A program made the position numbers and the translations under genes. DNA of 9,155 nt from Solirubrobacterales bacterium (GTDB taxonomy: Bacteria; Actinomycetota; Thermoleophilia; Solirubrobacterales; 70-9), in the NCBI GenBank assembly GCA_030152505.1, contig JASLJO010000006.1, positions 1-9,155 of the forward strand, in the 5' to 3' direction. The notes under the pieces were generated by a model. It was not told where the DNA came from, did not search any database, and saw only the letters and a list, made by a program, of their open reading frames with translations. This document shows positions 1-5,895 of the stretch, piece by piece. Position 1 is the first letter of the stretch, and each line of letters opens with the position of its first letter.

Positions 1-39
1 CTCCACGGTCCATATGGACCGTGGAGCACCGGCACGTCC
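1..39. repeat. Palindromic element, copy 1 (left end cut by window edge)
   Basis: Positions 1-26 form a perfect 26-base palindrome centred on CATATG (centre between 13 and 14). The right arm continues to 39 with GCACCGGCACGTCC. The same core and right arm recur at 1900-1928: positions 11-39 match 27 of 29 bases there. In copy 2 the outer GCACCGGCACGTCC arm has a perfect partner on the left. Here that partner would lie before base 1, and the only base of it in view (c at 1) fits. The element sits directly upstream of the FHA gene. It may be an operator, an RNA hairpin or a small dispersed repeat. The repetition is seen directly; the role is unknown. Confidence 0.8.
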
Positions 40-45
40 TATGCT
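40..45 (+). promoter_or_regulatory. Possible -10 box for leaderless FHA gene
   Basis: TATGCT lies immediately after the palindrome's right arm and 7 bases before ATG 53, the spacing expected if transcription starts at the start codon. No recognisable -35 hexamer lies 16-18 bases upstream; that stretch is palindrome. The hexamer is short and could occur by chance. Confidence 0.25.
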
Positions 46-52
46 CGCGCGT

Positions 53-631
53 ATGGACGCTCGGATCTGGTTGACGGGACGAGGCGCCGAGCCCCGCTCG
101 GTTGCGCTGGGGGAGCGGATGACGGTCGGGCGCGATCCGGGCGCCGACGTCTGCATCGAGGACGAGGCGGTCTCCTGGCACCACCTCGAGATAGAGATGC
201 GCGGCGGCGTGCTGATGGCGACCGACCTCGACAGCCGCAATGGCACGGCGCTCAACGGCGAGCCGCTCGACCGGCCACGGCGGTTGCGCGACGGTGACGT
301 GCTGACCGTCGCCGATTACCGGCTTGAAGTGTCCGATCCGGCTCCCGGGCGGGCGGGTGCCACGGTGGCGACGAGCGAACCCGCCGTCGCCCTCAGCGAG
401 GAGGAGCGGGCGACCGCGGCGGCCCTCGTCGCCCCCTACCGCAGCGAGGGGGCCTTCGCCGGGCGTCCCGCCACCCGGGCCGAGCTGGCGGAGGCGCTGC
501 ACGTCAGCGAGCGCACCGCTCAGCGCCGTCTCGACGCCCTCGCCGCCAAGCTCGACGTTCCGGGCGACACCGGCCGCGAGCGCCCCCGCCTGATCGCCGC
601 CCGCGTGATCGAGCTCGGCCTCGATCGCTAG
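53..631 (+). CDS. FHA domain protein with C-terminal helix-turn-helix
   Basis: A 192-residue cytoplasmic protein with no signal peptide or membrane segment. Residues about 4-98 form a forkhead-associated domain, a phosphothreonine-binding module. Visible motifs are GRD at 26-28, S41-W-H-H44 (usually SRxH; Ser and His kept, Arg replaced by Trp), the strand DLDSRNGT with N63-G-T65, and RLRDGDVLTV. After an Ala/Pro linker, residues about 109-192 form a helical tail with a probable helix-turn-helix (TRAELAEALHVSERTAQRRLDAL). This suggests DNA binding, or the small winged-helix tail seen in related actinobacterial FHA proteins. Starts in this frame are ATG 14 (inside the palindrome), ATG 41 and ATG 53. 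None has a well-placed ribosome binding site; 53 was chosen because it begins right before the FHA fold and lies 7 bases after a -10-like TATGCT (40-45), consistent with leaderless translation. ATG 41 is a real alternative. It is probably a reader of phosphorylation by the nearby kinase; that is inference from family and context. Confidence 0.85.
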   Translation: MDARIWLTGRGAEPRSVALGERMTVGRDPGADVCIEDEAVSWHHLEIEMRGGVLMATDLDSRNGTALNGEPLDRPRRLRDGDVLTVADYRLEVSDPAPGRAGATVATSEPAVALSEEERATAAALVAPYRSEGAFAGRPATRAELAEALHVSERTAQRRLDALAAKLDVPGDTGRERPRLIAARVIELGLDR

Positions 632-643
632 CGCGAACCCGGC

Positions 644-690
644 CTGAGTTTGCCGTTACCCGCCTATAGGGCGGGAAAGTGCAAGTTCAG
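644..690 (+). terminator. Long hairpin after the FHA gene (possible terminator or leader structure)
   Basis: Starting 13 bases after the FHA stop, 644-653 pairs with 681-690 over ten pairs (two of them G-U). A small internal loop follows that could include two U-A pairs. Then CCCGCC (659-664) pairs with GGCGGG (670-675) around the five-base loop TATAG. No U tract follows, so it is not a classical intrinsic terminator. Actinobacterial terminators often lack U tracts, so termination remains plausible. It could equally belong to the 5' leader of the downstream gene. The pairing was worked out by eye. Confidence 0.45.
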
Positions 691-707
691 TGGCCCGGAC
701 TGGGCCA
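691..707 (+). other. Second hairpin abutting the first
   Basis: TGGCCC (691-696) pairs perfectly with GGGCCA (702-707) around the loop GGACT. It begins on the base after the longer hairpin ends, so the two could stack. It is followed by AAAC rather than a U tract. It may be part of a tandem terminator or of a structured leader. Confidence 0.4.
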
Positions 708-751
708 AACATGGCTCGGTGGGAGGCGCGGATGTCGTTGGCGGGTACGGG

Positions 752-776
752 TCGGTGGCGCAGGATCGGTGGCGCA
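752..776 (+). repeat. Short tandem repeat, 11-base unit at 14-base spacing
   Basis: TCGGTGGCGCA occurs at 752-762 and again at 766-776, separated by GGA. The second copy supplies part of the left arm and loop of the hairpin at 764-794. Spacing of 14 bases is more than one helical turn, so this could be a tandem protein-binding site or simply a local duplication. Confidence 0.5.
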
Positions 777-794
777 GTCCAATGCCAACCGATC
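764..794 (+). promoter_or_regulatory. Hairpin touching the ribosome binding site of the TolB-like gene
   Basis: GATCGGT (764-770) pairs with ACCGATC (788-794). After a one-base bulge (A787), GGC (771-773) pairs with GCC (784-786), leaving a ten-base loop. The stem ends directly before the purine-rich ribosome binding site at 795-800, so its folding could influence translation of the gene at 808. The pairing is seen in the sequence; a regulatory role is inference. Confidence 0.4.
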
Positions 795-795
795 G

Positions 796-800
796 AAAGG
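796..800 (+). promoter_or_regulatory. Ribosome binding site deciding the 808 start
   Basis: AAAGG (within GAAAGGAA) lies 7 bases before ATG 808. It settles the start of the secreted propeller over the longer in-frame opening that begins at 679. Confidence 0.7.
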
Positions 801-807
801 AATTGCC

Positions 808-1863
808 ATGCGCTGTCGATCGCTGTTCATCTCAATCATCGTCCTGGTCGCCCTTGCCGTGTCCGCATCCGCGGCTCTGGCGGCATCGCCCCGGGCCGTC
901 GTCTATTCCAAAGCGACGACGGTCGGCGGTGAGGTCGAAGGCGGCCTCTTCGCGGTCAAATCGGGCCACCTCAACCAAATCACCGAGAACCCGGCCGACA
1001 CCGAACCGGCGTTCTCTCCCGACGGGCGGACGATCGCCTTCGTCCGTGCGGGGGACGTCTACTCGGTCCGTCCCGACGGCTCCGGCCAGCGACAGCTGAC
1101 CAGCGGCCCGGAGCTGGACTCGGCGCCGATCGTCTCGCCCGACGGGCGCTTCGTCGTCCTCGAGCGCCGCGCGGCGGCCGGCGGTCCCGCCGACCTCTTC
1201 ATCGTCAGGGCGCTCGGCGGCGGCCAGCGGGGGCTGACCAGCGGGCCGGCCGAAGACCATCAGGCGGACTTCTCGCCCGATGGTCGGACGATCGTCTTCG
1301 CCCGCAACAGCGGCACGCCCGCCGGCACGAGCGAGGACCTCTACTCGATTCGCGCTTCGGGCCAGGGCCTGACGCGGCTGACCCGCACCGGGGTCGACGA
1401 GTTCAAGCCGCGCTGGTTCGCCGGCGGCATCGTCTACAGCCGCGGCGAGAGCAGCGAAGGGCCCGCCCAGTACGCCGACGTCTACACGGTGCGCCGCAAC
1501 GGCTCGAAGCCGAAGGCGCTGGTCGCCGGCGTTGGCTCCGCCTATGTCGAAGATGTCTCGGCGGATGGTCACACGGTGCTCTTCCGCCGTGACCAGGGCC
1601 TCTGGGTGAAGAGGATCGGCCCCGGCCGGGCGCGCAAGCTCGCCCAGCTCCCCGACGGCTCGAAGACCAACGGCGTCTTCTCCTCGGACGGGCGCAGGGT
1701 CGCGGCCTTCGTCGCCGCCAAAGACCAGCAGTCGCTTGTTGCGATCAACGTCGCCAACAGGGACCAGACCCAGCTCGCGGAAGGCTTCGAGGCCTCCGAA
1801 AAAGACGGCACGGTGATCGGTCCGGTCATCGCATGGCAACCGGTGCCTCACAAGGGCCACTGA
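808..1863 (+). CDS. Secreted TolB-like (PD40) beta-propeller protein
   Basis: A 351-residue protein with a Sec-type signal peptide: MRCRS, a hydrophobic stretch (LFISIIVLVALAV), then small residues ending near ALA|AS at about residue 28-30. No lipobox is seen, so it is probably released or wall-associated rather than a lipoprotein. The mature part carries repeated PD40/WD40-like blades: FSPDGRTIAFVR, VSPDGRFVVLER, FSPDGRTIVFAR, VSADGHTVLFRR and FSSDGRRVAAFV, interleaved with DVYSVRPDGSG-type strands. This resembles the TolB C-terminal propeller, with about five or six blades. It lacks the TolB N-terminal domain, and no Pal gene is nearby, so a true Tol-Pal role is not supported; such propellers usually bind proteins or ligands. 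The start at ATG 808 rests on the AAAGG ribosome binding site (796-800) and the signal peptide; upstream in-frame sequence has no such character. It may work with the propeller-bearing kinase downstream, which is inference. Confidence 0.88.
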   Translation: MRCRSLFISIIVLVALAVSASAALAASPRAVVYSKATTVGGEVEGGLFAVKSGHLNQITENPADTEPAFSPDGRTIAFVRAGDVYSVRPDGSGQRQLTSGPELDSAPIVSPDGRFVVLERRAAAGGPADLFIVRALGGGQRGLTSGPAEDHQADFSPDGRTIVFARNSGTPAGTSEDLYSIRASGQGLTRLTRTGVDEFKPRWFAGGIVYSRGESSEGPAQYADVYTVRRNGSKPKALVAGVGSAYVEDVSADGHTVLFRRDQGLWVKRIGPGRARKLAQLPDGSKTNGVFSSDGRRVAAFVAAKDQQSLVAINVANRDQTQLAEGFEASEKDGTVIGPVIAWQPVPHKGH

Positions 1864-1876
1864 TCGCCAGCCGACA

Positions 1877-1928
1877 GGACGTGCCGGTGCGTAGAGGCTC
1901 ATATGGACCTCGGAGCACCGGCACGTCC
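1877..1928. repeat. Palindromic element, copy 2 (complete, 52 bases)
   Basis: The outer arms GGACGTGCCGGTGC (1877-1890) and GCACCGGCACGTCC (1915-1928) are perfect 14-base inverted repeats. The inner 24 bases are centred on CATATG (centre 1902/1903) and pair imperfectly: seven Watson-Crick pairs, two G-U and three mismatches. Bases 1900-1928 match 27 of 29 bases of copy 1 at 11-39. The element begins 14 bases after the TolB-like stop and ends 27 bases before the likely kinase start. It has no T tract. It could be an operator for a dimeric regulator, a terminator-like hairpin, or a small dispersed repeat. Confidence 0.85.
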
Positions 1929-1937
1929 GCTGTGTGT

Positions 1938-1952
1938 GGCGGTATAACCGCC
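1938..1952 (+). promoter_or_regulatory. Possible -10 box within a small hairpin before the kinase gene
   Basis: TATAAC (1943-1948) is a good -10-like hexamer that ends 7 bases before GTG 1955, so transcription could start at the start codon. It sits inside a small inverted repeat, GGCGGT (1938-1943) and ACCGCC (1947-1952), with a three-base loop. No clear -35 is seen at the usual distance, where the palindrome's right arm lies. Confidence 0.35.
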
Positions 1953-1954
1953 CA

Positions 1955-3787
1955 GTGCCAGAACCGGAGATCGGCTCGAGCCTTGCCGGCTACCGCCTCG
2001 ACGCGCTGATTGCGCGGGGTGGGATGGGGGTCGTCTACAGGGCCACCCACCTAGCCCTCGAACGGCCGGTGGCGCTGAAGGTGATCGCCCGCCAGTACGC
2101 GGACGACGAGGGGTTCCGCGAGCGCTTCCTGCGCGAGTCGCGGCTTGCCGCGAGGCTCGATCACCCCGCCGTCGTGCCGGTCTACGACGCGCGCGAGGAG
2201 GATGGTGAGCTGATCGTCGCCATGCGGCTGATCGAGGGTGGCGACCTGAGGAAACGGCTGAGATCCGGTGGGCCGTTGCCGGCGGCCGAGGCGGTCGCCC
2301 TGCTCGACCAGGTCGCCGCCGCGCTCGACACGGCCCACGCCGCCGGCATCGTCCACCGCGACGTCAAGCCGCACAACATCCTGCTCGAAGGAGAACGGGC
2401 CTACCTGACCGACTTCGGCCTCGCCAAGGCGCTCGGCGACAGCGGCGTGCTCAGCGGGGCTTCGATCGTGGGCACGGTCGAATACATGTCGCCCGAGCAA
2501 TGGCGCGGCGAGCAGGTCGGCCCGGCCGCCGACGTCTACTCGCTCGGTTGCGTGCTCTACGAGTGCGTGACCGGAATTGCGCCCTACGCCCGCCGGGCCG
2601 GCGACGCCGAGCCGGAGATGCCGCAGGGCCTCGACACGGTGATCGCACGTGCCGTCAGCAAGGATCCGGCCGCCCGCTACTCCACCGCCGGCGAGCTGAT
2701 CGCAGCCGCCCGCGAACGTCAGGGCGCCACCCCGGCCGTGACCCGGGTCCTCTCCGACCCCGCCGACCACCCGACCCTGGGACGTGTCGGTGATTCACCA
2801 CCGATGGGGACGGTCGACCGCCGGCACCTCGGCTGGCGCGATCGCATTGCTGACGCGCCGCGGCAATGGTTGGGGGCATCGATCGCCGTCCTCGCCGGGG
2901 CGGTTGCGTTGGGGTTCCTGCTCTTGGGTGGCGGCGGGCCCTCCGTTTCGGCGCCGATCGAGGTCGGACGGCCGCCGTTGCGGCTCGCGGCCGGGGCGGG
3001 CTCGGTCTGGGTGACCAGCGCGACCAGTGGGACGCTCTCGCGGATCGATCCGGAGACGCGGCGGGTGGTGGGTGCACCGTTGCGTCTGGAGAAGGGCGTC
3101 GCCGGGGTGACCACCGGTCAGGGCTCGGTGTGGGTTGCCAACCCGCGCCGCGGTGAGGTCCTCCAGGTCGACCCCGACACCGAGCGGCTGACCGCGCGGA
3201 TCGACGTCGGCGGCCGCCCGGGCGCGATCGTCTTCGGCGGTGACCGCGTCTGGGTCGCCGACGACGCCGGCGGAGGCGTGACGGCGATCAACGCGGCCGG
3301 GGGGCGAGTTTTCAAGCGGGGCATCGCCCCGCACATCGCGCCGTTGCGCCTCGCCGTCGGCGCCGGCGCTGTCTGGGTCAGCAGCGCCTCCACCGGTGCG
3401 GTGCGGCGCATTGACCTGAGCAGCGGCGCCGCCGGGGCGCCAACCGTGGTCGGCCGCGGTCCCGCCGGGATCACCGTTGCCGGTGGCCTCGTCTGGATCG
3501 CCAACAGCCGTTCAGACAGCGTCACCAGGGTCGACCCCGCGACCCGCGCCCTGGTTGGTCTGCCGATCGCCGTCGGCGAACGGCCGGGTGGAATCGACGC
3601 CGGCACCGAGAGCGTTTGGGTCGCCAACTCGGCCGACGGCACGGTCAGCCGGATCAAGATCGAAAACGGAGAAACGGAGGGCGACCCGGTCTCCGTCGGT
3701 CCCGAGCCGGGCGCGGTCGCGGTCGGCCTTGGGGCGGTCTGGATCGCCAACAACGGCGACGGCACCGTCACACGCATCGAGCCCTAG
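1955..3787 (+). CDS. Transmembrane Ser/Thr protein kinase with extracellular seven-repeat propeller
   Basis: A 610-residue PknB-type (Hanks) kinase. Residues about 9-250 are the cytoplasmic catalytic domain: Gly loop ARGGMG (20-25, first glycine replaced by Ala), ATP-binding K42 in VALKVI, HRDVKPHN (catalytic D136), DFG (153-155), SPE (179-181) and DVYSLG (from D193). The stretch between T206-G (TGIAPY) and G225-L-D is about 20 residues shorter than is usual in PknB-like kinases. After a Pro/Arg-rich linker, one membrane helix lies at about 305-325 (WLGASIAVLAGAV...). The outside part, about 333-610, has seven repeats of roughly 40 residues with the motif GSVWVAN...GTVSRIDP, as in YncE/Vgb/NHL-type propellers. 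The layout recalls mycobacterial PknD, which has a periplasmic NHL propeller sensor. All catalytic residues are kept, so it is probably active. GTG 1955 was chosen because VPEPEIGSSLAGY leads directly into the kinase fold; GTG 1934, seven codons earlier, is possible. Confidence 0.92.
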   Translation: MPEPEIGSSLAGYRLDALIARGGMGVVYRATHLALERPVALKVIARQYADDEGFRERFLRESRLAARLDHPAVVPVYDAREEDGELIVAMRLIEGGDLRKRLRSGGPLPAAEAVALLDQVAAALDTAHAAGIVHRDVKPHNILLEGERAYLTDFGLAKALGDSGVLSGASIVGTVEYMSPEQWRGEQVGPAADVYSLGCVLYECVTGIAPYARRAGDAEPEMPQGLDTVIARAVSKDPAARYSTAGELIAAARERQGATPAVTRVLSDPADHPTLGRVGDSPPMGTVDRRHLGWRDRIADAPRQWLGASIAVLAGAVALGFLLLGGGGPSVSAPIEVGRPPLRLAAGAGSVWVTSATSGTLSRIDPETRRVVGAPLRLEKGVAGVTTGQGSVWVANPRRGEVLQVDPDTERLTARIDVGGRPGAIVFGGDRVWVADDAGGGVTAINAAGGRVFKRGIAPHIAPLRLAVGAGAVWVSSASTGAVRRIDLSSGAAGAPTVVGRGPAGITVAGGLVWIANSRSDSVTRVDPATRALVGLPIAVGERPGGIDAGTESVWVANSADGTVSRIKIENGETEGDPVSVGPEPGAVAVGLGAVWIANNGDGTVTRIEP

Positions 3788-3815
3788 CGGAGAGGACTAG
3801 GATCGGTCACCGGGC

Positions 3816-5870
3816 ATGACGCGGGACATCGACCAGCTCTGCATCAACACGATCCGCACGCTGTCGATCGACGCGATCCAGAAGGCGAACTCGGGGCATC
3901 CGGGCACCCCCATGGCTATGGCGCCCGTCGCCTACACGCTCTGGCAGCGTCATCTCCGCTTCGACCCCGCCGATCCGATTTGGCCGAACCGCGACCGCTT
4001 CGTCCTCTCCGCCGGCCACGCCTCGATGCTGCTCTACGCGCTCCTCCACCTGGCCGACGTGCAGGCGGTCGAACCGGACTACGAGGTCGTCGGGCGCCCC
4101 GCCGTCTCGCTGGCGGACATCGAAAGCTTTCGCCAGCTCGACTCGCGTGCACCCGGCCACCCCGAGTACCGCTGGACCTCCGGCGTCGAGACGACCACCG
4201 GACCGCTCGGGCAGGGAATCGCCACCAGCGTTGGCATGGCGATTGCCTCCAAGTGGCAGGGCGCGCGCTACGGCGCCGAGCTCTTCGACTTCGACGTCTA
4301 CGCGATCGCCGGCGACGGCTGTCTGATGGAGGGCGTCTCCAACGAAGCCGCCTCGATCGCCGGCCACCTGCAGCTCGACAACCTCTGCTGGATCTACGAC
4401 AACAACCACATCACCATCGATGGCAAGACGCGGATCGCCTACGAGGACGACGCCGCCGCCCGCTTCATGGGCTATGGCTGGAACGTCACCCGGGTCGGCG
4501 ATGCCAACGACATCGAGCTGCTCAGCCGAGCTTTCGAGGAGTTCAGAGGGGAGGAGGGCCGGCCCACGCTGATCATCGTCGACTCGCACATCGGTTGGGG
4601 CTCGCCGCACAAGCAGGACACCGCTGCCGCCCACGGTGAGCCGCTCGGTGAGGAGGAGGTGCGCGAGACCAAGCGTGCCTACGGCTGGCCCGAGGACGCC
4701 CAGTTCCTCGTCCCCGACGGGGTCAAGGAGCACTTCGCCGCCGGCGTCGGCAGACGCGGCGCCGAGGCCCGCGCCGAGTGGGAGGCCAGGCTTGCCGCCT
4801 ACGCCGGGGGCAACGCCGACCTCGCCGCCGAGATCGACGCCGCCCAGAGGCGCGCTCTGCCCACCGGCTGGGACGCCGACATCCCCAGCTTCGAGCCCGA
4901 CGAGAAGGGCCTCGCCACCCGCAAGGCCTCCAGCCAGGTCGAGAACGCGATCGCCACCCGGGTGCCCTGGCTGCTCGCCGGCTCCGCCGACCTGACCGAC
5001 TCGACCTCGGTCCGGCTCGACGTCGACGGCGCCGCCGACTTCGAGCCCGGCGCCTACGACGGCCGTCAGCTCCATTACGGCATCCGCGAGCACGAGGCGG
5101 CGGCGATCTCCAACGGCCTCGCGCTCTCCAAGCTGCGGCCGCTGTGGTCGACCTACCTCACCTTTTCCGACTACGCCCGCCCCGCAATCCGCCTCTCGGC
5201 GCTGATGGAGCTGCCGGTAATCCACGTCTTCACCCACGACTCGATCGGGCTGGGCGAGGACGGGCCGACCCACCAGCCGGTCGAGCAGCTCGCCTCGCTG
5301 CGGGCGATCCCCGGGCTCGACGTGATTCGCCCCGCCGACGCCAACGAGGTCGCCGAGGCCTGGCGGGTGGCGATCGACCGCACCCACCAGCCGGTCGCCC
5401 TCGTCCTCACCAGACAGAACGTGCCGATCTTCGACCGCGACAAGTACGGCTCGGCCGAAGGTCTGCGCCGCGGTGGCTATGTCCTGGCCGATGCCGACGG
5501 TGGCGACCCGGAGCTGATCCTGCTCGCCACCGGCAGCGAGGTCGCGCTGGCGCTCGCCGCGCACGAGGAGCTGAGCGGCGAAGGGGTCCGCTCGCGCGTA
5601 GTAAGCCTGCCCTGCTGGGAGCTGTTCGAGCGCCAGGACCAGGCCTACCGCGACGAGGTCCTGCCGCCCGCCGTCACCGCCCGCGTCTCCGTCGAGGAGG
5701 CCTCGACGCTCGGCTGGGATCAGTACGTCGGCCCGGACGGTGAGCGGGTCGGCATGCACACCTTCGGCAGCTCCGCCCCGCTCAAGGACGTGCAGACCAA
5801 GTTCGGCTTCACTCCGGACCTGGTCGCCGAGGCCGCGCGCCGGGTGCTCGAGCGTGCAAAGGTGAACTGA
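3816..5870 (+). CDS. tkt: Transketolase
   Basis: A 684-residue, full-length cytoplasmic transketolase. It is thiamine-diphosphate dependent and moves two-carbon ketol units between pentose phosphate and glycolytic sugars (non-oxidative pentose phosphate pathway). Visible in order: NSGHPGTPMAMAP near the N-terminus; LSAGHASMLLYALLH; GPLGQGIATSVGMAIA; the thiamine diphosphate motif GDGCLMEG (G166) continuing to YDNNHITIDG; GWGSPHKQDTAAAHG; the second-domain IREHE with catalytic E425; and HDSIGLGEDGPTHQP, with H474, D482 and H486 matching the conserved active-site set. The C-terminal domain is complete. ATG 3816 gives the standard N-terminus (TRDIDQLCINTIRTLSIDAIQKANSG). It lies 28 bases after the kinase stop, with GGAGAGG and AGGA upstream but neither ideally placed. 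TAGGAT at 3798-3803 could be a -10 for a separate promoter, without a clear -35. It is first of the tkt-tal-pgi run. Confidence 0.98.
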   Translation: MTRDIDQLCINTIRTLSIDAIQKANSGHPGTPMAMAPVAYTLWQRHLRFDPADPIWPNRDRFVLSAGHASMLLYALLHLADVQAVEPDYEVVGRPAVSLADIESFRQLDSRAPGHPEYRWTSGVETTTGPLGQGIATSVGMAIASKWQGARYGAELFDFDVYAIAGDGCLMEGVSNEAASIAGHLQLDNLCWIYDNNHITIDGKTRIAYEDDAAARFMGYGWNVTRVGDANDIELLSRAFEEFRGEEGRPTLIIVDSHIGWGSPHKQDTAAAHGEPLGEEEVRETKRAYGWPEDAQFLVPDGVKEHFAAGVGRRGAEARAEWEARLAAYAGGNADLAAEIDAAQRRALPTGWDADIPSFEPDEKGLATRKASSQVENAIATRVPWLLAGSADLTDSTSVRLDVDGAADFEPGAYDGRQLHYGIREHEAAAISNGLALSKLRPLWSTYLTFSDYARPAIRLSALMELPVIHVFTHDSIGLGEDGPTHQPVEQLASLRAIPGLDVIRPADANEVAEAWRVAIDRTHQPVALVLTRQNVPIFDRDKYGSAEGLRRGGYVLADADGGDPELILLATGSEVALALAAHEELSGEGVRSRVVSLPCWELFERQDQAYRDEVLPPAVTARVSVEEASTLGWDQYVGPDGERVGMHTFGSSAPLKDVQTKFGFTPDLVAEAARRVLERAKVN

Positions 5871-5880
5871 AAGCGAATTG

Positions 5881-5887
5881 GAAAGGA
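5881..5887 (+). promoter_or_regulatory. Ribosome binding site supporting a TTG start for tal
   Basis: GAAAGGA lies 8 bases before TTG 5896. The alternative in-frame TTG at 5878 lies right next to this site and has no comparable signal, so 5896 is preferred. Confidence 0.65.
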
Positions 5888-5895
5888 CGAGAGCC

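Noticed and set aside
14..52. FHA gene starting at ATG 14
   Set aside because: This ATG is the centre of the palindrome and the added residues come from palindrome sequence. No ribosome binding site precedes it, and the FHA fold begins after 53.
679..807. N-terminal extension of the TolB-like gene to 679
   Set aside because: It would hide the signal peptide inside the protein and run through strong hairpins; ATG 808 has a good ribosome binding site and a proper Sec signal.
632..807. A known riboswitch class in the leader of the TolB-like gene
   Set aside because: Several hairpins are present, but I could not match conserved cores of any riboswitch I know, nor the C-rich loops of the actinobacterial 6C motif. 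A covariance search would be needed.
808..1863. True TolB of a Tol-Pal system
   Set aside because: Only the PD40 propeller is present, without the TolB N-terminal domain, and no tolA/tolQ/tolR/pal neighbours are seen.
1..1928. A composite mobile element with the two palindromes as its ends
   Set aside because: No transposase or integrase lies between the copies, both copies have the same CATATG-centred form rather than opposed end repeats, and no target duplication is visible.
832..2770. Minus-strand open frames opposite the propeller gene and the kinase
   Set aside because: Same shadow effect; no domain, signal peptide or ribosome binding site supports them.
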